Assembly (NCBI GenBank): GCA_039193195.1
Contig: JBCCWS010000015.1
Location: 1-64,000, forward strand
Source: Pseudomonadota bacterium
Lineage (GTDB): Bacteria; Pseudomonadota; Gammaproteobacteria; Steroidobacterales; JBCBZW01
DNA length: 64,000 nt
Direction of reading: 5' to 3'
The number at the start of each line of letters is the position of its first letter. Within the stretch, counting starts at the first letter, position 1. The notes beneath the pieces are model-generated. The model worked only from the letters and a program-made list of their open reading frames with translations. It was not told the origin of the DNA and did not search any database. Positions 44,762 through 52,726 of the stretch are shown piece by piece. A program made the translations under genes and the position numbers.

Positions 44762-46099
44762 ATGCCATCCCTTGTACGTTTCGCGGTGCTCTACCTAGTC
44801 GCTCTGGTGTTCTTCTGCTGGGGCGTCTTCGCCGTCGAGCTGAAAGTGTTCCCGTGGCGATGGGTAGGCGGTGCGTTCGACGACCTCACTAGCTTCGTTA
44901 GGGGGGATCCAGACGAAGACATTTCGCTGTTAGAGATGATTCGCAATGACCTGGATATCGAGCCCTCCCGACTCATTCGCAGCTACGAGCCGGTCGATAC
45001 GTCATCGCTGCGCGAACTTGTCATTCCGGGCACACGCACGCGTCGCGATGCGGCGCAGCTTTTCATCGCCCCCAACTCACCCTCGACGCATCGCCTTATC
45101 GTCGGTGCCTTTGACTTCGAAGAGGCCTTTTGGGGGGCCGTGCTGCTTGACCCCGCTGGGCAAGTAGGGCACACCTGGCGCCTGTCCGCCGAGTACCCGG
45201 AGGTCACGCAGAAGCCGGACATTCTGAAGAACCTCTACGGAGTCGCGCTCGTGGCAGACGGCTCACTGATCTTCACTATGCAGGAGGCAGGTGGCGCACT
45301 ATTCAGCGTCGACCGCTGCAGCAACCTCAGCTGGAAGATACCTGGTAAGTATCACCACACCGTGGCTCTCGATTCGCACGGCGCGTCTTTCTGGACGCTA
45401 GAGGGCAACCAAGAGGACCTGCATCCGAAGTTGACCAGATTTTCCGTGACGCAAGGCGAGCGACTGGAGACCATCGACGTGGCCGAGGTTGAGAGAAGCA
45501 ACCCGGGCCTGTTCATATTCGAGCTGCAGCAGGCGGCAAACACCCCTGACGCCACTCACCCCAATGACATCGAAGTGCTACCCCCGTCAATGGGCAACGC
45601 ATTCCCGGGATTCTCTCCCGGAAGCCTGATGCTCAGTTATCGCACAACAAACCTCCTCTATGCCTTCAATCCTCGCACCTTGAAGATCGACTGGTGGCAC
45701 GTGGGCGCGGGCGACGGTCAACATGATCCAGACTGGCAGGCGGATGGCACCATTACGCTCTTTAGCAACAATCACCGCGCATACAATCGCGGTATCGTGC
45801 GCGGCTCTACCATCGTTTCAGTGGATCCGCGTGAGGGAACCCATCGCGTACTTGTGGACGGAGAGCGCTACGGTTTCTTTTCCAGGTTCAACGGCCACCA
45901 CCAAGTCACTCCCTACGGATCAGCGCTCATCACAAGCTCCACTCAGGGGAGGGTATTCGAAGTCGACCTGGAAACCGGCAATGTCCTATTTGACTTCATA
46001 AACAGCTACAACTGGTCAAAGGACCAAACCTTGCACCTAAGTGAGGCCTTCGTGGTCACTGAACAGCAGGCTGCTCTTTGGAGTCAAAAATGCGATTAG
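44762..46099 (+). CDS. Arylsulfotransferase (ASST)-like membrane-anchored protein
   Basis: A 445-residue protein with an N-terminal membrane anchor (5-27) and a beta-propeller of the arylsulfotransferase family. Family-like His motifs are present: GKYHHTVALD, HPNDIEVLP, GDGQHDPDWQADGTITLFSNNH and FNGHHQVTPYG. ASST enzymes transfer sulfate between phenolic molecules in the periplasm, but relatives of this subgroup may act on other substrates. The coding region appears slightly less GC-rich than neighbours. Next to FkbM methyltransferase on the same strand. Confidence 0.8.
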   Translation: MPSLVRFAVLYLVALVFFCWGVFAVELKVFPWRWVGGAFDDLTSFVRGDPDEDISLLEMIRNDLDIEPSRLIRSYEPVDTSSLRELVIPGTRTRRDAAQLFIAPNSPSTHRLIVGAFDFEEAFWGAVLLDPAGQVGHTWRLSAEYPEVTQKPDILKNLYGVALVADGSLIFTMQEAGGALFSVDRCSNLSWKIPGKYHHTVALDSHGASFWTLEGNQEDLHPKLTRFSVTQGERLETIDVAEVERSNPGLFIFELQQAANTPDATHPNDIEVLPPSMGNAFPGFSPGSLMLSYRTTNLLYAFNPRTLKIDWWHVGAGDGQHDPDWQADGTITLFSNNHRAYNRGIVRGSTIVSVDPREGTHRVLVDGERYGFFSRFNGHHQVTPYGSALITSSTQGRVFEVDLETGNVLFDFINSYNWSKDQTLHLSEAFVVTEQQAALWSQKCD

Positions 46100-46512
46100 G
46101 TGTGCGGCAGAAACGTGCGCCTTCGGCGCCGACCAGTTTCCACTAGGCACGACGCCCTCCCGAGCGCACTAGTCCTGGCGCCACGGCGAGACCCCACCAC
46201 ACGTCCGGGGAGTGAGCGGAAGCGCTCTTGAAGATCCTCCGCGCCATCCGCGCTAATGCCGTTGACGTTCAGCCTACACGGCACTCCAGCGGCTCGAACG
46301 AAGCAGCGGAGGTCGGGCGGACGCCCCTCGGCCAGACAGTGGAGTCAGCACACGCGGGCAAGCTGCTAGGGACTTGGCCCTCCGTATTGAGCTGCGGGAG
46401 TCGCACACCACCGACCTGCGCCAGCCTACGCCGCATTGGTATGCGAGGGGGCAGCATCGGCGGCAGGACGGCAGCAATGCAGCTCGAAAGTCAACGTAAC
46501 TTGTTGTTTTGA
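46100..46512. other. Intergenic region, 413 bp
   Basis: Lies between the ASST-like gene and tRNA-Thr. No coding frame with family character. Read from the tRNA side it would contain any terminator of the tRNA, but no T-tracted hairpin was seen. Confidence 0.55.
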
Positions 46513-46588
46513 TGGTGCCGAGGGGCGGATTCGAACCGCCGACCTACTGATTACGAATCAGTTGCTCTGCCGACTGAGCTACCCCGGC
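46513..46588 (-). tRNA. tRNA-Thr (anticodon CGT)
   Basis: A 76-nt cloverleaf on the minus strand with encoded CCA. The acceptor stem GCCGGGG pairs with CCTCGGC (one G-U). The D-arm contains AGCTCAGTCGGCAGAGC. The anticodon stem CTGAT/ATCAG encloses loop TCGTA with anticodon CGT, reading ACG threonine codons. The T-arm contains GGTTCGAATCC. Confidence 0.97.
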
Positions 46589-46688
46589 CAAATCACTAGA
46601 AGCGGCGGAGTCTACCCCAGAACGCAGCACCGACCAACAACCCAGGTCCGGCGAGCGGCCGGACCCTGAGTGCCGCGAATGCAGGCTC

Positions 46689-47447
46689 TTAAGAGCGGCT
46701 CGACTGCGCCCGCAGGCGACGTCGACCAAGGCCCAGCACGAGGGGGATTCCGGCAAGCATCAGCATCAGCGCCGGCGGTTCAGTCACCGCCTGCGACGCG
46801 CCATGGATTGCGAGGGACAGTTCTCCGTGGGCGTTTGCGAGACCTGCGCCAGGCCAGGAGAACGTGTAGGCGTGGTACCAGATCGCGTAGCGACCACCTG
46901 CGGCGAGCACACCGGCGATTCCTGGGGCAGCGCCATCGTTGCCAAGCTGTAGTCGACCGCCGCGGCGAGAGACGTGCGCTTCGCTGACCAGGAACTCTTC
47001 TCGTAGGAGGTCGTAAACGAACACGTGCAACCTGAGCGAGCCTCCACCGGATACCGCGTAGAATCCGGTCAGTTCGAAGCGTATGTCGGCGTTTGTGCTG
47101 AACTGCTGGTGGCCACGAGAGTGGCTGAGACTGAAGGGGCTATCATCGCGTGCGTGAGTGAACTCCATCCGCAGCGACGCCTCGTCTTGGCCCATCCACC
47201 GGGTGACATCCGTGCGAGCCTTCGCACCGGAGGCTTGCGTGGCCACGCTTACCGCACGCCCTTCGCCCTGCTCTCGAAGGTCTTGGGAGCCGTAGGCACC
47301 GGCTCCGCGCGCGCTCACCGCATGCGCGCTAGCGCCAAAGGTCACGATCGCAGCGTTCGCCGCAGCAGCAACTGTCATGGCTAAAAACCCGGCCATGAGC
47401 GCAGTGGGCACCCTACTATTAGTTCTATTATGTGACCGCATCTTCAT
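46689..47447 (-). CDS. PEP-CTERM-type exported protein
   Basis: A 252-residue exported protein of unknown function. The start at ATG 47447 is supported by GGAGA just upstream, and the signal peptide ends near ANA-AI (about 34). The C-terminus has a PEP-CTERM-type sorting signal: TEPPALML, a hydrophobic helix, then a GRRRLR basic cluster. Such proteins are processed by an exosortase, which must be encoded elsewhere, and often go to the cell surface with exopolysaccharide. The mid-region is beta-rich with GHQQFSTNADIRFELTGFY and no recognised domain. Confidence 0.8.
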   Translation of the reverse strand: MKMRSHNRTNSRVPTALMAGFLAMTVAAAANAAIVTFGASAHAVSARGAGAYGSQDLREQGEGRAVSVATQASGAKARTDVTRWMGQDEASLRMEFTHARDDSPFSLSHSRGHQQFSTNADIRFELTGFYAVSGGGSLRLHVFVYDLLREEFLVSEAHVSRRGGRLQLGNDGAAPGIAGVLAAGGRYAIWYHAYTFSWPGAGLANAHGELSLAIHGASQAVTEPPALMLMLAGIPLVLGLGRRRLRAQSSRS

Positions 47448-47787
47448 GCTCTCCGTAGCTGCAGTCGAGCAGCTGTGCAGCCCGACATCCTGAATCGATG
47501 ATGCCATCAATGACATCGCGAATTCGGGAACAAGTACGCGTTATGGCAGGCACCTTGTGAACAAAGGTGGCGGCGGCAGACGGAACCGGACGGCGAGTCG
47601 CACTCGCTTCGGCTCCGCCTGCCCCGCGCAACCGGCACGGTGGATGCGCGGTGAAGGCAGGCAACCGCAACCTGCCCGCACCGCTCGCCCGCCTCTGAAG
47701 CCGGCACCAGCCCCACCCCGGTCACGTGGCGTAAGCCGATCAGAACGCGAAGATCACCGATTGAGGCAGCTCGGTGACTAGTGTTCC
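47448..47787. other. Intergenic region, 340 bp
   Basis: No gene recognised. The sequence upstream of the PEP-CTERM gene (about 47450-47530) is somewhat AT-richer than the remainder and probably holds its promoter. Confidence 0.55.
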
Positions 47788-47979
47788 CTAGGCGCCGCCC
47801 CGGGCCGGCGAACGCATACTCTCTAAGGGTGCAAGCACGGACGAGGGCGCGGGAAAGCCCCCCGGCTCTACCGTCGTATTAGGCGTTGCGAAGGCCCTCG
47901 CGAACGCCACCATGGTGACCGAGAAGACGAGCAGGGCAAGCAGACTCACCAGACGCCGCAAAATGGGGTAGTTTGACAT
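47788..47979 (-). CDS. Small membrane protein, function unknown
   Basis: A 63-residue protein with a basic start (SNYPILRR), one hydrophobic segment (about 9-28) ending ARAFA-TP, and a Pro/Ser-rich tail. It could be a single-pass membrane protein or a secreted peptide after signal cleavage. ATG 47979 is preferred over the adjacent ATG at 47982 because GGAGG is then 5 nt away. No homologue recognised. Confidence 0.6.
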   Translation of the reverse strand: MSNYPILRRLVSLLALLVFSVTMVAFARAFATPNTTVEPGGFPAPSSVLAPLESMRSPARGGA

Positions 47980-48184
47980 CATCGCCTCCGTTGCTCGCCA
48001 AGCCGTACGCTCTTGAGTTACCGAGCTAGATCGGAGCAAGAGCTGTGCCTGATCAACGTAGGCGGTTGATGGTTCAGCACTTCCGGAGTGAGTTAGAGAA
48101 CTATGATCAAGTCAGGTGAGAAGCGGCCGTAAGGTAGGCCGACATCAAGCGTGTTGATAGGTAAAACGTCACGGGTAGGGGGTG

Positions 48185-48218
48185 GACATATCCCGCTCCT
48201 CGCAAAGCGGGATATGTC
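48185..48218. repeat. Perfect 13-bp-stem hairpin with 8-nt loop
   Basis: Bases 48185-48197 (GACATATCCCGCT) are exactly complementary to 48206-48218. It lies between the Fur-family gene (31 bp past its stop) and the small membrane-protein gene. There is no T-tract on either side, so it is not a textbook terminator. It could be an operator-like palindrome or an mRNA-stabilising hairpin. Confidence 0.75.
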
Positions 48219-48248
48219 GTGACTTCAGTACCCTAGGGCAGCCGAACG

Positions 48249-48668
48249 CTAGCGTTGCTCACTCCGCACACGCACTACCACCTGCACGCTGGCCGCGGAC
48301 GTACCCTCGGGCAGCTCTGGCAGCTCACGGATCTCGATGGCTTCCGGCGCAATGTCCGTGAGCTCGCCCGTGTCCACGTTGTAGAAGTGATGATGCGGAT
48401 CGGTGGTGGAGTCGTAGTACGTCCGCGTGGGGTCCACGGTGACCTCCCTCACGAGCCCGCGTTGGGCAAAGAGGTTAAGGGTGTTGTAGACGGTGGCCTT
48501 CGACACCCGTGCCCCGCTAGCGCGCAGGGTGGTGAGCAGTCCGTCGGCACTCATGTGGCAAGGCTTGTCGAGCAGCACGACGCCAACGTCCAGGCGCTGG
48601 CTGGTGGGAGTGACGCCATGGGCCTCGAGCTTGCGCTTGATACGATCTCTTACGGCGGCGCTATCCAT
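48249..48668 (-). CDS. Fur-family transcriptional regulator (Irr/PerR-like)
   Basis: A 139-residue Fur-family repressor. The winged helix is visible (VTPTSQRL and recognition region VSKATVYNTLNLFAQRGLV). The dimerisation half has DPHHHFYNVDTGEL, the metal site of the family with three consecutive His residues. The protein contains only one Cys, so the structural CxxC zinc site of Fur and Zur is missing; this and the HHH motif suggest an Irr- or PerR-like sensor of haem or peroxide stress. AGAGAG lies upstream of ATG 48668. It is transcribed away from the pilus cluster. Confidence 0.88.
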   Translation of the reverse strand: MDSAAVRDRIKRKLEAHGVTPTSQRLDVGVVLLDKPCHMSADGLLTTLRASGARVSKATVYNTLNLFAQRGLVREVTVDPTRTYYDSTTDPHHHFYNVDTGELTDIAPEAIEIRELPELPEGTSAASVQVVVRVRSEQR

Positions 48669-49044
48669 TTGTGTTAACTCTCTGTTTTTGGTGAGCTATT
48701 GATGGATCCAAACCCAGTCCATTGGGGACTTAGGAGTATAAGTTGTCAGGATTCTAGGTGCCAAACTTTTAGACACGTCCTCGGCGCGAGGCAGCCTTGG
48801 CGAGCGGCGTAACACGGAAAAATTGCTTGCGCGCCATCTACTTCGACGGCGATCGACGGCCACACTAAGGGACGTCACACGCGGCAGGTCGGTCGCGGTT
48901 CGGGTCGCAGGGCCTTGCAACAGAGCGAGCGGGCAGCCGATCAACACGGTCGCATATCGTACTGCGCGCGCCGGTTTCGTGCCGATTCGGCACCGATAAT
49001 CCCCCTTAGGCTGAGCTCCCTAGAACCACGCGGGAGTGCAGGCC
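48669..49044. other. Divergent intergenic region, 376 bp (Fur-family gene / pilin cluster)
   Basis: Holds promoters for the Fur-family gene and the first FimT gene. The part near 48690-48775 is AT-richer than the surroundings. No perfect Fur box (GATAATGATAATCATTATC type) was found, nor a clear sigma-54 motif. Confidence 0.55.
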
Positions 49045-49587
49045 ATGCCGCCAGTGCATCGCGGCGTCACGCTGCTCGACCTGCTCATGACCTTGAGCAT
49101 TGGCGCCCTACTACTGACCATCGCCGCGCCCAGCTTCCGGCACACCATCGCGGGCGGCGAGAGAACGGCGGCGGTGAACGACCTCCTGAGTGCCCTACAG
49201 CTGGCGCGGCGCTTTGCCCTGAGCCGGGCTCAGCCGGTTGTCCTGTGTCAGGCCTCTGCGGATGGCGACTGTGCGCGGGGCGGTGGAGAGACGTGGGCCC
49301 AGGGCTTACTCGCTTTCGTCAACGAAGATGGCGATGACCCGCCACGCCGAGATCCCGATGAGCCCGTCATCTATCGCAGCGCCCTGCCCGGCGCAGTGCA
49401 GGTGACCGCCAACCGGGAGGCGTTCGTGATGCGCCCCTACGGCAAGCGCTCGACCAACGGCACGTTCACGGTCTGCGACCGACGCGGCGCTCCTTTCGCA
49501 AGGGCGATCATCGTGTCCTGGACCGGTCGCCCGCGGGTCGCCTCGACCCGTGCCGACGGCGAGGCGCTGACGTGCTCTTCGTCATAA
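49045..49587 (+). CDS. fimT: FimT/GspH-type minor pilin with Asp at +5
   Basis: A 180-residue prepilin. The leader ends HRG and the mature N-terminus starts VTLLDLL followed by a hydrophobic helix ending APSF, the type IV pilin pattern. Position +5, almost always Glu, is Asp here. The globular part has pairs of Cys (CQAS and DGDC, plus VCDR and LTCS) as in FimT/FimU. ATG 49045 is chosen because GGGAG is 8 nt away; GTG 49036 overlaps that site. It likely acts at the pilus tip and in DNA uptake or priming of assembly. First gene of the pilus cluster. Confidence 0.85.
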   Translation: MPPVHRGVTLLDLLMTLSIGALLLTIAAPSFRHTIAGGERTAAVNDLLSALQLARRFALSRAQPVVLCQASADGDCARGGGETWAQGLLAFVNEDGDDPPRRDPDEPVIYRSALPGAVQVTANREAFVMRPYGKRSTNGTFTVCDRRGAPFARAIIVSWTGRPRVASTRADGEALTCSSS

Positions 49588-49678
49588 CGTGTGCGTGTTT
49601 ACTCCGCTCAGAACAGGCGCTTAGCCGCTCGTCGGTGCTGACGATTAGGGGTCGAAACGACGTGCGTATACTCATCAA

Positions 49679-50281
49679 ATGGTTCCACGTCACGAAAACG
49701 GCGTCACGCTCGTCGAGCTGCTCGTCACTATCGCCGCCTTGGTCATTCTGGCGAGCCTCGCGGTGCCCAGCTTCAACGCCGTGCTGCAGAACAATGGGCT
49801 CACGGCCAGCGTCAACTCGTTGATTACCGATTTCACCTTAGCGCGCGCGGAAGCGCTCAAGCGTAACTCGCCGGTGACGATCTGCCGCTCGAACAACGCC
49901 AACGCTGACGCACCAAGCTGCGGCACCGGCGACCGGTGGGACGAAGGCTGGGTTGTGTTTATCGACGAAAACGGCGACGGGGCGATCGACGGGGGCGAGG
50001 AGGTGCTTGCCCGCGAGGGCAGCCTGCCCGCCCGTGGCGTGCAGGTTACGGTGCTCGCGTCCGACGCACCCCTGGATGATGCGCTCACCTACCTGCCGAG
50101 TGGATTCCCCGACTTTGATGCCGCCGTGGATGGGGGGCGCGACATGCTGTTCTGCGATCAGCGCGCCAGCGATGCGTTCGCCCGGGTGATCAACGTATCC
50201 CAGACCGGGCGTACGCAGGTGCGCGCCCGAACTGACTTAGGCGAGGACGCGCTGACCTGCGAGCCCCCAGAAGAAGAATAG
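49679..50281 (+). CDS. fimT: FimT/FimU (GspH)-type minor pilin
   Basis: A 200-residue prepilin with the leader ending ENG, a mature VTLVELLVTI with the canonical Glu+5, and a helix ending VPSF. The C-terminal GspH domain contains LARAEALKRNSPVTICRS, GWVVFIDENGDG and paired cysteines. Paralogue of the preceding gene. In pilus systems it caps or primes the minor-pilin complex with PilV, PilW and PilX, whose genes follow. No ribosome site is evident for ATG 49679; the protein ends in an acidic PEEE. Confidence 0.88.
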   Translation: MVPRHENGVTLVELLVTIAALVILASLAVPSFNAVLQNNGLTASVNSLITDFTLARAEALKRNSPVTICRSNNANADAPSCGTGDRWDEGWVVFIDENGDGAIDGGEEVLAREGSLPARGVQVTVLASDAPLDDALTYLPSGFPDFDAAVDGGRDMLFCDQRASDAFARVINVSQTGRTQVRARTDLGEDALTCEPPEEE

Positions 50282-50287
50282 TTGCTT

Positions 50288-50797
50288 ATGATTCCACAAA
50301 CCGTCCGCCATCGTGCGCTGCCCGTGCCGCACCAGCAGGGCTTTTCGCTCATCGAAGTGCTCGTGGCCCTGCTCGTGATGTCCGTGGGCCTGCTCACGGT
50401 TGCAGCCCTTCAGGTGTTTAGCCTGCAGGTGGAAGCCCAAGCGCTGAACGGCACGCGTGCCACCCTGCTCGCCGCTGACATCGTCGATCGGATCCGCGCC
50501 AACCCGGCCGGTGCGCCCGACTACGAACTTGGCCTCGGCGCTGGTGCGCCACCTACGGAGGAGGTCTGCGCGGACACCCCCACTGCGGATGTTACCGCGC
50601 CATGCAATGCGCAAACGCTGGCAGCCTACGACCTGTGGGCCTGGCGACAGGCAATGACGGCCGGTAATCCGCTGTCGGTGCCGCAAGGGGACGGGTCGAT
50701 CGAGTACCTCCCCGGCACCCCCGACGCCCACCGGATTACCGTGCAGTGGCGGGAAAACAACGAAACCAAGACCTATACCATTACGGTGGGGCAGTAG
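50288..50797 (+). CDS. pilV: PilV minor pilin (copy 1)
   Basis: A 169-residue prepilin: leader ending QQG, mature FSLIEVLVAL with Glu+5, then LLAADIVDRIRANPAG, the PilV family block. It contains a conserved Cys pair. It would join PilW/PilX/PilY1 at the pilus tip. ATG 50288 lies 6 bp past the FimT stop with AGAAGAA upstream. The stop is 2 bp before the pilW start, so translation is coupled. Confidence 0.92.
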   Translation: MIPQTVRHRALPVPHQQGFSLIEVLVALLVMSVGLLTVAALQVFSLQVEAQALNGTRATLLAADIVDRIRANPAGAPDYELGLGAGAPPTEEVCADTPTADVTAPCNAQTLAAYDLWAWRQAMTAGNPLSVPQGDGSIEYLPGTPDAHRITVQWRENNETKTYTITVGQ

Positions 50798-50799
50798 CC

Positions 50800-51792
50800 A
50801 TGGTGGTGCGCTTCGCGTCCTCCGCACCACGGCGAGCACTAGGCCAACGCGGCGTGAGCCTGGTGGAGCTACTCGTCTCCAGCGCCATCGGGATCTTTCT
50901 CACTGGCGGCGCCCTGCTCGTATACATCGAATCGCGCGACGCCATCCAGGTCAGCGCCTCGATTGCGCGCCTGCTCGAGAACGGGCGCTTCGCGTTCACC
51001 CTGATGGAACCTGACCTGCGCGCCGCGAACTACTGGGGATTGCACGACTTCCCCGCCGTCATTGAAGGCCGCGCGACCGACACCGCTCCACTCGGCGTCG
51101 CCATTGCGGGGGATTGCAACGCGAATTTCTCTCTGGACGTGGAGACTCCCCTCGCGGGGGCCAACGCCGCGCGACCCGGGGACTGGGATTGCATGACCGA
51201 TGATCAACACCGCGCGGGCAGTGACATCATCATCGTGCGACACGTCTCAGAGGAATCGGTCGCCACGGCAGACCTCGAAGCTGGGCAACTCTACGTACGC
51301 TCGGACGAGTCACCGCGCGGGGCCCTGTTCGTTGGTGCCGAACCCGCAGGCTTCAGCCCCTTCGCGGAAAATCACGCCATGGTCTCTAACGTCTACTACG
51401 TGCGCCCGTGGAGCTTCGCCGCCGACGACGGCTTGCCTTCCCTGCGTCGCAAGATACTGCGCGAGGTGGGCGGCGCGATGATCCTCGACGATGAGGAGGT
51501 GATTCCCGGCGTCGAAGACCTGCAGATCCAGTTCGGCGTGGACATGAACGATGACCAGGCCGCTGACGCCTACGTCGATTCAGACAACAACGCGATCCTG
51601 GACGCCCCGGGCACCGACGTGGTGTCTCTGCGCGTCTGGCTACTGATGCGAGCCGAGAACCCGGAGATGGGCTACAGCGATACGCGTAGCTTCACGCTGG
51701 GGGATGTGGTGCGGACCGCCGGCTCGGAGGAGTTTCCGGGCAACTTCCGGCGTGTCTTGTTATCGCGCACGATCGCTGTACGCAATCCCTGA
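50800..51792 (+). CDS. pilW: PilW minor pilin (copy 1)
   Basis: A 330-residue minor pilin. Leader QRG, mature VSLVELLVSS (Glu+5) and a long hydrophobic helix. Family motifs LENGRFAFTLMEPDLRAANYWG, RHVSEES, GVEDLQIQFGVD and VSLRVWLLMR are clear. Clearly paralogous to the copy at 57517. ATG 50800 begins 2 bp after pilV; the longer frame starts within pilV and is not used. Confidence 0.92.
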   Translation: MVVRFASSAPRRALGQRGVSLVELLVSSAIGIFLTGGALLVYIESRDAIQVSASIARLLENGRFAFTLMEPDLRAANYWGLHDFPAVIEGRATDTAPLGVAIAGDCNANFSLDVETPLAGANAARPGDWDCMTDDQHRAGSDIIIVRHVSEESVATADLEAGQLYVRSDESPRGALFVGAEPAGFSPFAENHAMVSNVYYVRPWSFAADDGLPSLRRKILREVGGAMILDDEEVIPGVEDLQIQFGVDMNDDQAADAYVDSDNNAILDAPGTDVVSLRVWLLMRAENPEMGYSDTRSFTLGDVVRTAGSEEFPGNFRRVLLSRTIAVRNP

Positions 51793-51822
51793 AACAACAA
51801 TACCAAGTACTCGGAGAGTCGG

Positions 51823-52305
51823 ATGAGCAAAGCGCCTTCTGTTTTCCTTAACCCGATCACCTTGCGTCGCCAGCGCGGGGCCGCACTGATCATCGGCCTC
51901 GTCCTGCTTGCGGTGCTTACCCTGCTCGGCATCACGGGCGTCGTCACCTCCAGTAACGATCTGCGAATGATGGGCAGCGCGCGCGAGGCGCTGAATGCCT
52001 TCGAGGCCACCGAGTCGGCCCTCGCTGCCGCAATCAGCTCCAACGAGGCTATCGAGCTCGAGGACACCACGGCCCCCGGCGATGAAGTGCGCGACCCCGT
52101 CACCTTCGACCTGTGGCAGGATGGCGTCGTCACCTCGACCGCCACCACCACCTTCACCGGATTCTCCGACGCCGTGCCTATCGGTTGGGAACAGGGCGCC
52201 AGCGTCACCGTTCACTTCCAGGTCGACAGCGCGACCGTCACTTCCCAACGCGGAGCTAACGCCGACAATACGGCGGGCTTCTACATCGTCGCCCCCGTGC
52301 CCTAG
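51823..52305 (+). CDS. pilX: PilX minor pilin (copy 1)
   Basis: A 160-residue minor pilin of the PilX group. Leader ends QRG; the mature helix starts AALIIGLVLL and lacks Glu+5, as is normal for PilX/GspK-type tip pilins. The family block NAFEATESAL follows. GGAGA precedes ATG 51823. It is about 30 bp after pilW. Confidence 0.9.
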   Translation: MSKAPSVFLNPITLRRQRGAALIIGLVLLAVLTLLGITGVVTSSNDLRMMGSAREALNAFEATESALAAAISSNEAIELEDTTAPGDEVRDPVTFDLWQDGVVTSTATTTFTGFSDAVPIGWEQGASVTVHFQVDSATVTSQRGANADNTAGFYIVAPVP

Positions 52306-52336
52306 CAGCGACCTGACTACCTGAAGGACCACTCCC

Positions 52337-52690
52337 ATGAACCGAACGAATCGTATCGCTCGATGGCCCGCAGCGATCTGGATGGCGCTGGCGCTAGGCG
52401 CAAGCACATGCGCGCACGCGCTCTACCCGAACGAGATGGTGATTCGCGAGCACGCCGCGGAAAGCCCCTACCTGGATCTGTCGCTCACCTCAACGACCAC
52501 CGGAACGATCCGCGCGCGTCGATGCGACCAGTGCCCGGAGCTGACCCTGCGGGTCGACGGCAGCACGGTTGCCAGCCAGGGCGGTCGGCGCCTAACGCTG
52601 GCCCAGGCCGAGTTAAACCGAGACCGAGGCGCTACGGTGTTCTACGACCCGAAGTCACTCATCGTCACCCGCATCCTGCTGCGCCAGTGA
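52337..52690 (+). CDS. Small secreted protein in pilus operon, unknown
   Basis: A 117-residue secreted protein between pilX and pilY1. Signal peptide ends AHA-LY (about 28). The mature part has a CxxC motif (CDQC near residue 56), beta-strand character and no membrane helix. It has no counterpart in the second cassette. It may be an accessory factor for PilY1 folding or metal handling, or could correspond in position to PilY2-type proteins, but no sequence match is claimed. GAAGGA precedes the ATG. Confidence 0.65.
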   Translation: MNRTNRIARWPAAIWMALALGASTCAHALYPNEMVIREHAAESPYLDLSLTSTTTGTIRARRCDQCPELTLRVDGSTVASQGGRRLTLAQAELNRDRGATVFYDPKSLIVTRILLRQ

Positions 52691-52726
52691 GCGGTTACCA
52701 CCAGAGGGAAGCTGGAGGGATTCATC

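Noticed and set aside
46436-46756. Open frames overlapping tRNA-Thr on both strands
   Set aside because: They run through a clear tRNA gene and have no conserved features.
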